NCBI GenBank assembly: GCA_036794585.1 | Contig: DAIRGH010000021.1 | Location: 1 to 35,329, forward strand | From: WHSW01 sp036794585 | Lineage (GTDB): Bacteria; Actinomycetota; Thermoleophilia; Solirubrobacterales; 70-9 | DNA length: 35,329 bases | Reading direction: 5' to 3' | Shown: piece by piece, positions 22,390 to 28,908 of the stretch | Layout of the letters: each line of letters opens with the position of its first letter | Position numbering within the stretch: position 1 is the stretch's first letter | The notes under the pieces: model-generated | Database searches by the model: none | The model's input: the letters and a program-made list of their open reading frames with translations, nothing else | Told to the model about the DNA's origin: nothing | Made by a program: the position numbers and the translations under genes

Positions 22390-22463
22390 GGTGAGCGTAG
22401 CTCAGCTGGTAGAGCTCCCGGTTGTGGTCCGGGTGGTCGTGGGTTCGAGTCCCATCGCTCACC
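22390..22463 (+). tRNA. tRNA-His(GTG)
   Basis: 74 nt including the extra G-1 (22390) that pairs with C73, a tRNA-His identity mark. Acceptor GTGAGCG/CGCTCAC, D arm GCTC/GAGC, anticodon stem CCCGG/CCGGG around TTGTGGT (anticodon GTG), T arm GTGGG-TTCGAGT-CCCAT (one G-T). No encoded CCA. Confidence 0.97.
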
Positions 22464-22465
22464 TT

Positions 22466-22909
22466 GTGAGTCAGGTTGAAAGGCGCGCCGCGGCAGGTCT
22501 TCACAAAACGATCCCGGCGCTTCCCGTGCGTGACGTTCCGGCCGCGGTAGCGCACTACCGCGAGCACTTCGGTTTTGAGGCGCCACACGTGACCCCGGAC
22601 TTCGCGGTCCTCGGACGTGACGAGGCGGTGCTCCATTTGTGGGGCGCAACTGACAGCGAGTGGCGCTCGCGCGAGGACCTGGCGAGTCAACCAATCTGCT
22701 CAGGTGCTGAGTCGTTCTTGGCGGGCACGGCCAGCTGCCGAATTGAAGTAGCCGATGTCGACGCTTTGTTTGATGAGCTCGACCGCAAGGGGGTGCTGCA
22801 TGAGGTCTCCCGAGGAGGGGTGGAGCGAACGGACTTCGGGACCCGCGAGTTTGCAACCGTCGACCTCGACGGCAACCTGCTGACGTTCTTCCGTTGGGAG
22901 GCCGACTAG
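22466..22909 (+). CDS. VOC-family protein (glyoxalase/bleomycin-resistance fold)
   Basis: 147 residues. LHKTIPALPVRDVPAAVAHYREHFGFEA is the typical opening of single-VOC bleomycin-resistance-like proteins, with the first metal-type His in LHKT; the end DFGTREFATVDLDGNLLTFFRW carries the conserved acidic DLDGN motif. Such proteins bind or modify small molecules, and some bind bleomycin. The start GTG lies only 2 nt after the tRNA-His 3' end; an in-frame start inside the tRNA (22391) is unlikely. Third codon positions are AT-richer than in neighbours, hinting at later acquisition. Confidence 0.75.
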   Translation: MSQVERRAAAGLHKTIPALPVRDVPAAVAHYREHFGFEAPHVTPDFAVLGRDEAVLHLWGATDSEWRSREDLASQPICSGAESFLAGTASCRIEVADVDALFDELDRKGVLHEVSRGGVERTDFGTREFATVDLDGNLLTFFRWEAD

Positions 22910-23013
22910 CCGCGTCCGTAGTTTCGAGCAACGCGGATTCCGTGGTTAACCCCGCGGTCGATTAGGTATGCCGCTCGGTCGCAAAACGGCTCGAATCCGG
23001 CGATAACTTCAAC

Positions 23014-23175
23014 ATGACCGACCAGGAGGCCCGCGAGTTCCTCGAGCAGCTCGCCGTTCCCAACCGCACCCAGCCGCCGCCGTGTCCGCTCTGCGCAGGG
23101 CAGCATCAGCTGGAGCTGCGCTGCGTCGAGCCGGCGTTCCGGCCGACGGTCGCGCTCGCCGGCCAGCCGAGCTAG
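23014..23175 (+). CDS. Small CxxC protein, 53 aa, unknown
   Basis: Begins MTDQEAREFLEQLAVP and contains CPLC followed by another Cys (LRCVEPAF), a pattern like a small zinc ribbon. Third codon positions are nearly all G or C, as in real genes of this window. A TAACTT sequence (23004-23009) lies 4 nt before the ATG, which is tight but might serve as a leaderless promoter. No match to a known family comes to mind. It precedes the DUF2283 gene by 34 bp. Confidence 0.5.
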   Translation: MTDQEAREFLEQLAVPNRTQPPPCPLCAGQHQLELRCVEPAFRPTVALAGQPS

Positions 23176-23198
23176 TCAGGGCGGTGCCACCCCCGGCC

Positions 23199-23204
23199 TA
23201 TGAT
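23199..23204 (+). promoter_or_regulatory. -10 box of the DUF2283 gene
   Basis: TATGAT, close to the TATAAT consensus, 5 nt before the GTG at 23210 and 11 nt before an in-frame ATG at 23216. Confidence 0.4.
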
Positions 23205-23209
23205 CGCCA

Positions 23210-23488
23210 GTGGCGATGCGCAGCGGCCGCTACTCCTTCCCCCACGTCACCTACGACCCGCCCAGCGATGTGCTCTATGCCCAGCTGCGCCGGGCCGAGT
23301 CGACGCGACGCGAGCGCACCGAGGAGGGCGACGTGTGGACCTACGACGACAAGGGCCGGCCGACCGGGGTGATCGTGATGGAGCCGCGCGCCCGCCTGGA
23401 GCGCGACGGCGCCGTCCACATCACCCTGCCCGGCGGCGAGCGCGAGCGGGTTCAGGGAATCGAGGCGGCGCTGCGGCGCGAGCGCTGA
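23210..23488 (+). CDS. DUF2283 family protein
   Basis: 92 residues. HVTYDPPSDVLYAQLRRAE followed by DVWTYDDKGRPTGVIVMEP is the DUF2283 pattern: a YDxxSDVLY strand, then a strand with a Gly-x-Val-Ile turn. The usual length is 55-75 residues; here a basic C-terminal tail (ERVQGIEAALRRER) is added. Function is unknown; some members sit beside toxin-antitoxin genes. The start could be GTG 23210 or ATG 23216. Confidence 0.75.
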   Translation: MAMRSGRYSFPHVTYDPPSDVLYAQLRRAESTRRERTEEGDVWTYDDKGRPTGVIVMEPRARLERDGAVHITLPGGERERVQGIEAALRRER

Positions 23489-23498
23489 CGCTGCGGCG

Positions 23499-23975
23499 CT
23501 AGCGGACGCCCTTCAGGCAGATCACCTGCGACTCGTACGGAAAGCTCGTCGGGGTGCCCGCGGCGCCGTCGTCGAGGCCCATCAGGACGTGGAAGTCGCC
23601 CTTGCGTACGAAGCTTCCCTGCTGGAACAGGTCGAGGCTGCCGGGATTGATCCCACCGTTGATCACCCGCGGGCAGATGTTCTTCGGCGCGGTCAACTTG
23701 AAGTCGATGTACGGGCCCGTGCCGCCCGCGGCGGGGTCGGTGTTGACCGTGCCCTCGCCGCTCAGATAGACGACCTTCGGCTTGCTCGGCGCCGGCCTAC
23801 GCGCCGCAGGCCGCGCGAGCGCCGGGCCGCCCTCGGGCCGCATCTTCACCTCCACGGTCGCGTAGCTGGGTCGCACGTCGACCCTGGCGGCGCCGCTGCC
23901 GAGCACGGTCGTCGCCGCGAACGCCATCACCGCGACGGCGGCGACTGCCAGTGAAACGATGGTGCTCCTGCGCAT
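23499..23975 (-). CDS. Secreted protein of unknown function
   Basis: 158 residues. An N-terminal signal (RRSTIVSLAVAAVAVMAFAATTVLG) is followed by a Pro/Arg-rich linker and a beta-rich region containing VYLSGEGTVNTDPAAGGTGPYIDF and SFPYESQVICLKGVR. Two Cys are far apart (KNICPRV and VICLKG) and may bond after export. The ATG at 23975 has a GGGAGG site 9 nt upstream; an earlier in-frame start would put 12 extra residues before the signal. It diverges from the sigma factor gene. No family recognised. Confidence 0.7.
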   Translation of the reverse strand: MRRSTIVSLAVAAVAVMAFAATTVLGSGAARVDVRPSYATVEVKMRPEGGPALARPAARRPAPSKPKVVYLSGEGTVNTDPAAGGTGPYIDFKLTAPKNICPRVINGGINPGSLDLFQQGSFVRKGDFHVLMGLDDGAAGTPTSFPYESQVICLKGVR

Positions 23976-24057
23976 CTGAAAAGCCTCCCGTCCGGCGTCC
24001 CTCACAACCACTGAACACGCTACCTACCCTCACGGATGCGGTCTCGGGATCGTTTCC

Positions 24058-24558
24058 TTGCCGAGACCACACTTGACCGCAACCGCGACAGCCATTCCGT
24101 TTCAACGCTTCCTCGACGAGCACCGTGAGCCGGTGCTCGCCTTCCTGCGGGCGATGGTCGGACCGCATGACGCCGAGGACTGTTTTCAGGAGACCTTCAT
24201 CTCTGCGATGCGCGCCTACCGCAACATGGACGGCCGGCATCCGCGGGCGTGGGTGATGACGATCGCTCGCCGCAAGGCGATCGATCACCATCGCGCCCGC
24301 GCCCGCCGACCGGAGCCGCGCGGAGAGCTTCCCGAGGTGGCTGTGACCGACGACCCGGGCGACCGAGAGGTCTGGGCCGCGGTCGCCGACCTGCCCGACG
24401 GACAGCGGTACGCGGTCGCGCTGAGGTATGCGGCGGACCTGCCCTACCGGGAGATCGGCGAGGCCCTCGACTGCACCGAGGAGGCGGCCCGGCGGCGGGT
24501 CGCCGACGGGCTCGCCACGTTGCGCCGCAAGATCGACGAACAGGAGGTCGGACGATGA
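24058..24558 (+). CDS. ECF-type sigma-70 factor
   Basis: 166 residues. Region 2 runs from VLAFLRAMVGPHDAEDCFQETFISAMRAYRNM to HPRAWVMTIARRKAIDHHRAR (-10 recognition and core binding). Region 4 is AVADLPDGQRYAVALRYAADLPYREIGEALDCTEEAARRRVADGLATLRRKI (HTH for the -35). It directs RNA polymerase to a regulon that is unknown here. Start taken as TTG 24058, with TTG 24073 also possible. The stop overlaps the methyltransferase ATG by 4 nt, so the pair is translated together; no anti-sigma gene is adjacent. Confidence 0.9.
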   Translation: MPRPHLTATATAIPFQRFLDEHREPVLAFLRAMVGPHDAEDCFQETFISAMRAYRNMDGRHPRAWVMTIARRKAIDHHRARARRPEPRGELPEVAVTDDPGDREVWAAVADLPDGQRYAVALRYAADLPYREIGEALDCTEEAARRRVADGLATLRRKIDEQEVGR

Positions 24559-25163
24559 CCCGAATCGACTCTCAGTCACTGACGAGGCTGCTCGCCGGAG
24601 ACGCGGAGGCAGCCGCAGATCGCTTCAAGCAGCGGGTCGACCGCGAAGACCTGGCCGACATCGCCTACGCGAGCTTCGACTCTCCGTTCGGCACGGGCCA
24701 GATCGCCGCGACCCGCCGCGGCGTGGTCGCGATCAACCTGCCGAGCCACCGCGAGGATGCCTTCCTGCAGGAGCTCGCGGCCGGCCTTTCGCCGCGGATC
24801 CTCGAACTGCCGGACCGGTTGGACGAGGCGCGGCGGGAGCTCGACGAGTACTTCGCCGGCGAGCGCCGCGAGTTCGAGCTGGCGCTCGACTGGAGCCTGG
24901 TCCGCCGCGGCTTCTACGGCCGGGTGCTGCGTGCGACCGCGAAGCTGCCCTTCGGGGTCACTTCCACCTACGGCGAGATCGCCGCTCGCGCCGGCAACCC
25001 GCGCGCCTACCGTGCGGCGGGCACCGCGCTCGGCAGCAACCCCATTCCAATCGTCGTTCCGTGCCACCGGGTGCTCCGCGCCGGCGGCCTGATCGGCGAC
25101 TACGGCGGCGGCCCGGAGATGAAGGAGTCGCTGCTGCGCCTCGAGGGGGCGCTCACTCCGTAG
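24555..25163 (+). CDS. ogt: O6-methylguanine-DNA methyltransferase
   Basis: 202 residues. The suicide-repair core holds VPCHRV (acceptor Cys170), the upstream DNA-binding segment LPFGVTSTYGEIAARAGNPRAYRAAGTALGSNPI, and a GGLIGDYGGG turn. It removes methyl groups from O6-methylguanine onto its own cysteine. Ahead of the methyltransferase lie about 36 residues (RIDSQSLTRLLAGDAEAAADRFKQRVDREDLADI) that are helical and not part of the core domain, possibly contacting the coupled sigma factor. ATGA overlap with the sigma gene fixes the start. A hairpin-free 37-bp gap then leads to the HTH gene. Confidence 0.93.
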   Translation: MTRIDSQSLTRLLAGDAEAAADRFKQRVDREDLADIAYASFDSPFGTGQIAATRRGVVAINLPSHREDAFLQELAAGLSPRILELPDRLDEARRELDEYFAGERREFELALDWSLVRRGFYGRVLRATAKLPFGVTSTYGEIAARAGNPRAYRAAGTALGSNPIPIVVPCHRVLRAGGLIGDYGGGPEMKESLLRLEGALTP

Positions 25164-25164
25164 G

Positions 25165-25193
25165 TTGACATCTAGTTGACAGCCAACTAGGCT
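25165..25193 (+). promoter_or_regulatory. Promoter of the HTH gene
   Basis: TTGACA (25165-25170), a 17-bp spacer, TAGGCT (25188-25193), then 7 nt to the ATG at 25201. Near-consensus sigma-70 promoter giving a leaderless message. A second TTGACA at 25176-25181 is a direct repeat 11 bp away. Confidence 0.75.
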
Positions 25194-25201
25194 GTCAACT
25201 A
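25173..25201. promoter_or_regulatory. Palindromic operator over the HTH start
   Basis: TAGTTGACAGCC (25173-25184), loop AACTA, GGCTGTCAACTA (25190-25201): perfect 12-bp arms. It covers the -10 box and ends in the A of the ATG. A third partial copy (TAGGTTGACA, 25161-25170) lies upstream. A dimeric HTH protein binding here would block its own transcription. Confidence 0.7.
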
Positions 25202-25680
25202 TGCAAGTCGATCCGAACAGCCCGCGGACTTCGCTCACCAAGCGCCAGCAGGAGGTGCTTGAACGGCTCGAGCGCGGCCAGGGCGCAAAGCAGATCGCCC
25301 GCGACATCGGCGTCAGCCGGGCGGCGGTCTATCAGCACATCGAGCGGCTGCGCAGGCAGGGAGCGCTCGCCGAGACCTACACGCCGAGCGGCCAGCCGCC
25401 GCGCCGGGCGCCCGATCAGGGCGCGGCCACGCCGGCGGCGGTCGCCCCGCGAGACAGCGTCCTCACCGAGCTGCGCCGGCTGGCTAGCGAGGGCGGCGAG
25501 GAGGCCGAGTACGCGAGCGCGATCGAGGGCGCGATCGCCTCGGCCGACGCAGTGGCGCTCGGCTACGAGCTCGGCCGCCTCGATGCGCTCGGCCACCAGG
25601 CGGGTCTGCCGCTCGAGCTGGTGGAATCGGCGCTCAGGAGGCTTTCGGTCCTGGCTCCGAGCGACCCCGAGGGCAAGTAG
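25201..25680 (+). CDS. HTH transcriptional regulator, likely autoregulated
   Basis: 159 residues. The HTH (SLTKRQQEVLERLERGQGAKQIARDIGVSRAAVYQHIERLRRQGAL, about residues 11-57) has the sigma region 4/LuxR-like arrangement. A Pro/Ala linker (60-90) leads to a helical C-terminal region with TELRRLASEGGEEAEYASAIEGAIASADAVALGYELGRLDALG, perhaps for dimerisation or ligand binding. No sensor domain is recognisable. A leaderless ATG and a perfect palindrome over it suggest negative autoregulation. It follows the ECF-ogt pair and precedes LemA. Confidence 0.8.
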   Translation: MQVDPNSPRTSLTKRQQEVLERLERGQGAKQIARDIGVSRAAVYQHIERLRRQGALAETYTPSGQPPRRAPDQGAATPAAVAPRDSVLTELRRLASEGGEEAEYASAIEGAIASADAVALGYELGRLDALGHQAGLPLELVESALRRLSVLAPSDPEGK

Positions 25681-25682
25681 GA

Positions 25683-25688
25683 GATAAT
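25683..25688 (+). promoter_or_regulatory. -10 box of lemA
   Basis: GATAAT just after the HTH stop; it would leave a leader of about 46 nt holding AGAAGGAGAGG (25721-25731), 9 nt before the ATG. So lemA has an ordinary ribosome binding site. Confidence 0.4.
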
Positions 25689-25740
25689 CGCGCGGCTAGC
25701 ACCAGTGACGCCGCCAACCAAGAAGGAGAGGTCGTAGGGC

Positions 25741-26319
25741 ATGACCGTGGTTCTGATCATCGTCGGAGTGGTGCTGCTGCTCGGGCTGATCTACATCCTG
25801 ATCCGCAACTCGATCATCGGCTCGCGCAACCGCGTCGACGAGGCCTGGTCAGGCATCGACGTCCAGCTCAAGCGCCGCCACGACCTGGTTCCGAACCTCG
25901 TCGAGACCGTCAAGGGCTACGCCGCCCACGAGCAGAAGACGTTCGAGAACGTCACCAAGGCTCGCGCCGAGGCGATGGCCGCCGAGGGCCCGGCCCAGGC
26001 GAGTCAGGCCGAAGGCCTGTTGAGCCAGGCGCTGGGTGGCCTGCGAGCCGTCGCCGAGCAGTACCCGGACCTGCGCGCGACCGAGAACTTCCAGCAGCTC
26101 TCGCGCAACCTCTCCGAGCTCGAGGACGAGATCCAGGCCTCGCGCCGGATCTACAACTCCAACGTTCAGTCCTACAACACGAAGATCCAGATCTTCCCCA
26201 ACTCGGTCGTCGCCGGGACCGGAGGCTTCACCGCGCGCGAGTTCTTCGAGATCGAGGTCGCGGCCGAGCGCGAGCCGGTTCAGGTGTCGTTCACGCAGCC
26301 CCCACCGGCGACGGCATAA
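25741..26319 (+). CDS. lemA: LemA family protein
   Basis: 192 residues. A single N-terminal membrane helix (TVVLIIVGVVLLLGLIYILI) is followed by the LemA domain: NRVDEAWSGIDVQLKRRHDLVPNLVETVKGYAAHE, then helices, then RIYNSNVQSYNTKIQIFPNSVVA. Orientation is probably N-out or short N-cytoplasmic with a helical bundle beyond. Function is unknown; LemA proteins often neighbour TPM-domain proteins or peptidases, but here none is adjacent. Strong ribosome binding site upstream. Confidence 0.93.
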   Translation: MTVVLIIVGVVLLLGLIYILIRNSIIGSRNRVDEAWSGIDVQLKRRHDLVPNLVETVKGYAAHEQKTFENVTKARAEAMAAEGPAQASQAEGLLSQALGGLRAVAEQYPDLRATENFQQLSRNLSELEDEIQASRRIYNSNVQSYNTKIQIFPNSVVAGTGGFTAREFFEIEVAAEREPVQVSFTQPPPATA

Positions 26320-26386
26320 AGGGCGGAAATAGCGAGAATCGGAGCGCTGGAAAGCCGCAGCTTGCGGATAGCATGCCCGCATCCCT

Positions 26387-27028
26387 GTGAGCGACCCGGC
26401 TGCCGACAGCCCGATCGCGGCGCCCGCCTACGTCCGCGACTCAGACCTACTCGGCGACGCTCTCTCGCTCGCCGCCGATGCCCATCGCGGCCAGCAGCGC
26501 AGCGCGGGCACGCCGTATCTCGCCCATCCGCTGCGGGTGTGCGAGCTGCTCGCCCACGCCGGGGGTGATGAGGCGACGCTCGCGGCCGCCCTGCTTCACG
26601 ACGCGGTCGAGGATTCCGATCTCACCGTCGGCGAGGTGGTGAGCCGGTTCGGCGTCGAGGTCGGCGAGCTGGTCGCGGCGCTGACCGAGGACGTGTCGAT
26701 CGATGACTGGACGCGCCGCAAGAACGCGCTGCGAGACCAGGTGGCCGCCGCCGGCCCCCGCGCCGCCGCGATCTACGGCGCCGACAAGCTCGCCAACCTG
26801 CGCGACATGCGCGACCTGTACCGGGCGCGCGGCGAGTCCGCAATCGACCTCCACAAGGCGCCCACCCTGGACCTGCGAGTCGAGGCATGGGCCAAGGACG
26901 TAAAGATGATCGAGGGCGTCGCGCCCGAGCTGGGGCTGCTGCCGGCGCTTCGCGCCGAGCTCGCGGCGTTGGAGGCCGAGCGGATGAAGGGAATCGTGAC
27001 GCGGCAGGAGGCGGGCGCTCGGGGCTGA
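26387..27028 (+). CDS. HD-domain phosphohydrolase, MESH1-like ((p)ppGpp hydrolase type)
   Basis: 213 residues. The HD fold carries DAHRGQQRSAGTPYLAHPLRVCELL (first His), LLHDAVEDSDLTVGEVVSRFG (HD pair, Asp, Glu) and KLANLRDMRDLYRAR (final residues of the metal site). This is the arrangement of the hydrolase domain of RelA/SpoT and of MESH1, which remove pyrophosphate from (p)ppGpp. No synthetase or TGS/ACT domain, so it would be a small alarmone hydrolase if the activity holds. Start GTG 26387, no clear ribosome binding site. Followed after 10 bp by CorA. Confidence 0.85.
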   Translation: MSDPAADSPIAAPAYVRDSDLLGDALSLAADAHRGQQRSAGTPYLAHPLRVCELLAHAGGDEATLAAALLHDAVEDSDLTVGEVVSRFGVEVGELVAALTEDVSIDDWTRRKNALRDQVAAAGPRAAAIYGADKLANLRDMRDLYRARGESAIDLHKAPTLDLRVEAWAKDVKMIEGVAPELGLLPALRAELAALEAERMKGIVTRQEAGARG

Positions 27029-27038
27029 ACCACAGCCC

Positions 27039-28013
27039 GTGATCGTCGATTGCGCGCACTACCGCGACGGCGCGCGCCAGCACGAAGAGCCGCTCGAGAT
27101 CGAAACCGCGGCGAAGCTTGCCGCGGAGGCCGGCGACGGCGAGTTCATCTGGCTCGGATTGCGCGATCCGAGCCCTGAGGAGCTCGAGCGCGCCGAGGAG
27201 GCGTTCGACCTCAACCCGCTGGCGGTCGAGGACGCGGGCTACGAGCACCAGCGGCCGAAGCTCGAAAACTACGACGGGTCGGCGTTCATGGTGGTGCGCA
27301 CCGCCCGCTACGTCGACGAGACCGAGTCGGTCGAGTTCGGCGAGATCGACCTGTTCCTGTCGCGGCGCTACGTGATCGCGGTCCGCTCGGGCGAGGCGAG
27401 CGACCTGCGCGGCGTCCGGGCCCGGCTCGAGGAATCCGAGCTGCTCGAACACGGCACGCCCGCGGTCGCCTGGGCCGTCGTCGACAAGGTCGTCGACGAC
27501 TACCGGCCGGTGGTCGAGGGGATCGACAACGACATCCAGGAGGTCGAGCAGGACATCTTCGCTCGCGGCTCCGACTCGACCCAGCGGATCTACTTCCTCA
27601 AGCGCGAGGTGATCGAGTTTCACCGCGCGGTCTTCCCGCTGCTGGCGCCGCTGGAGGCGCTCGAGCGTGGCGCGTATCCGCAGATCGACGAGGAGCTGCG
27701 CCGCTACTTTCGCGACGTCGCCGACCACGCCCGCCGCGCCGACGAGCAGGTGAACGCCCAGCGTGAGCTGCTCACCTCGATCCTCGAGGCCAACCTCGCG
27801 CTGCTGAGCGTGCGCCAGAACGAGGTCGTGCGCACCATCTCGGCTTGGGCGGCGATCATCGCCGTGCCCACCTTCCTCGCCTCGATCTGGGGGATGAACT
27901 TCGAGCACATGCCCGAGCTCGACGAGCGCTGGGGCTACGGCGTCGCGCTGGCCTTGATGGCGATCGCGGTGCTCGGGCTGTACCGCTTCTTCCGCCGCAT
28001 CGACTGGCTCTAA
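27039..28013 (+). CDS. corA: CorA family Mg2+/Co2+ transporter
   Basis: 324 residues. A large cytosolic N-terminal domain, a long helix (about residues 180-260), then two membrane helices at the end with the signature GMNF in SIWGMNFEHMPELDERWGYG between them. It forms a pentameric divalent-cation channel in the inner membrane. GTG start, 10 bp after the HD gene, probably one operon. All markers are present and length is normal. Confidence 0.95.
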   Translation: MIVDCAHYRDGARQHEEPLEIETAAKLAAEAGDGEFIWLGLRDPSPEELERAEEAFDLNPLAVEDAGYEHQRPKLENYDGSAFMVVRTARYVDETESVEFGEIDLFLSRRYVIAVRSGEASDLRGVRARLEESELLEHGTPAVAWAVVDKVVDDYRPVVEGIDNDIQEVEQDIFARGSDSTQRIYFLKREVIEFHRAVFPLLAPLEALERGAYPQIDEELRRYFRDVADHARRADEQVNAQRELLTSILEANLALLSVRQNEVVRTISAWAAIIAVPTFLASIWGMNFEHMPELDERWGYGVALALMAIAVLGLYRFFRRIDWL

Positions 28014-28031
28014 GCGCTAACCGCTGCTCGT

Positions 28032-28037
28032 TACGCT
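28032..28037 (+). promoter_or_regulatory. -10 box of the CtaG-like gene
   Basis: TACGCT, 7 nt before an in-frame ATG (28045) and 4 nt before the GTG at 28042; the 7-nt spacing favours the ATG as a leaderless start. Confidence 0.4.
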
Positions 28038-28041
28038 CACC

Positions 28042-28908
28042 GTGATGATCGACGTGCTCGCGCCGCTTGCGCTGATCGCGATCGCGGCCGCCTATGCGCG
28101 ACGGGCGACGACGCTGTCGCGCCAGGGCCGGCCGGTGGCGCTCTGGCGTCAGGTCTGCTTCGCCGCGGGCGTGTTGGTCCTGCTCGCCGCCGACCTGCCG
28201 CCGGTCTCGACGGTCGCCGAGGAGCTGATCGTCGCCCACATGGCCCAGCACCTGCTGATCGGCGACCTCGCCGGGTTGCTGATCGCGCTCGGGCTCACCG
28301 GACCGCTGCTGCAGCCGATGCTCGCCCGCCGGCCGTTCTCCTGGCTGCGAGTGCTCGCCAACCCGCTCGCCGCGCTGCCGCTGTGGGCGCTCAACCTCTA
28401 CCTCTGGCACCTCTCGGCTCTCTATGAGGGCGTTCTGGACAGCTCGCTGCTGCACCTCGCCCAACACGCCGGGTTCCTCACCTTCGGCCTGGCGATGTGG
28501 TTGCCGCTGGTCGGGCCGCTGCCGAAGCCGGCGTGGTTCACCGACGGGGCCATGCTCGTTTACGTGATCGTCGTGCGGCTGCTCGAGGCGGTGCTCGCGA
28601 ACGTGCTGATCTGGTCAGGGACCGTGCTCTACCCCGACTACGCGCCCGGCCAGGCGGAGTGGGAGATCGGGCCGCTCGCCGACCAGGGGGCCGCGGGCAA
28701 CCTGATGATGATCTGGACCGGCGCCGTCACCCTCGGGCTGTTCGGCTGGCTCTTCTTCCGCGCCGCCGGTCGCAGCGCGGAGAAGCAGGAGCTGATCGAG
28801 CTCGCCGAGGCTCGCGGCTTCGAGCTCGATCCGGCGCGGGCGGCGCGCGCCGTCGCCGCCGGCCAGGGCGATCGCCTGCGCGAGCGGATCCTCGGCGGCA
28901 GCGCGTGA
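28042..28908 (+). CDS. ctaG: Cytochrome c oxidase assembly protein, CtaG (caa3) type
   Basis: 288 residues with about seven membrane helices. IVAHMAQHLLIGDLAGLLIALG and ALNLYLWHLSALYEGVLDSSLLHLAQHAGFLTFG carry conserved His residues, followed by GTVLYPDYAPG and a final helix TLGLFGWLFF. CtaG-family proteins help build the CuB/caa3 oxidase, possibly by copper transfer. The 60-residue C-terminal cytoplasmic tail is charged. Start GTG 28042 or ATG 28045. The stop overlaps the next gene by 4 nt (GTGA). Confidence 0.88.
   Translation: MMIDVLAPLALIAIAAAYARRATTLSRQGRPVALWRQVCFAAGVLVLLAADLPPVSTVAEELIVAHMAQHLLIGDLAGLLIALGLTGPLLQPMLARRPFSWLRVLANPLAALPLWALNLYLWHLSALYEGVLDSSLLHLAQHAGFLTFGLAMWLPLVGPLPKPAWFTDGAMLVYVIVVRLLEAVLANVLIWSGTVLYPDYAPGQAEWEIGPLADQGAAGNLMMIWTGAVTLGLFGWLFFRAAGRSAEKQELIELAEARGFELDPARAARAVAAGQGDRLRERILGGSA

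Noticed and set aside
22980..23010. tRNA-like T-arm remnant (GGCTCGAATCC) suggesting a duplicated attachment site
   Set aside because: No stem pairing, no acceptor or anticodon arm, and no copy of the tRNA-His 3' end.
22464..23210. Genomic island inserted at tRNA-His
   Set aside because: No integrase and no direct repeat of the tRNA end; only a single gene differs in composition.
26355..26367. CCGCA-GCT-TGCGG hairpin as the lemA terminator
   Set aside because: Only 5 bp with a 3-nt loop and no U-run; not strong enough to call.
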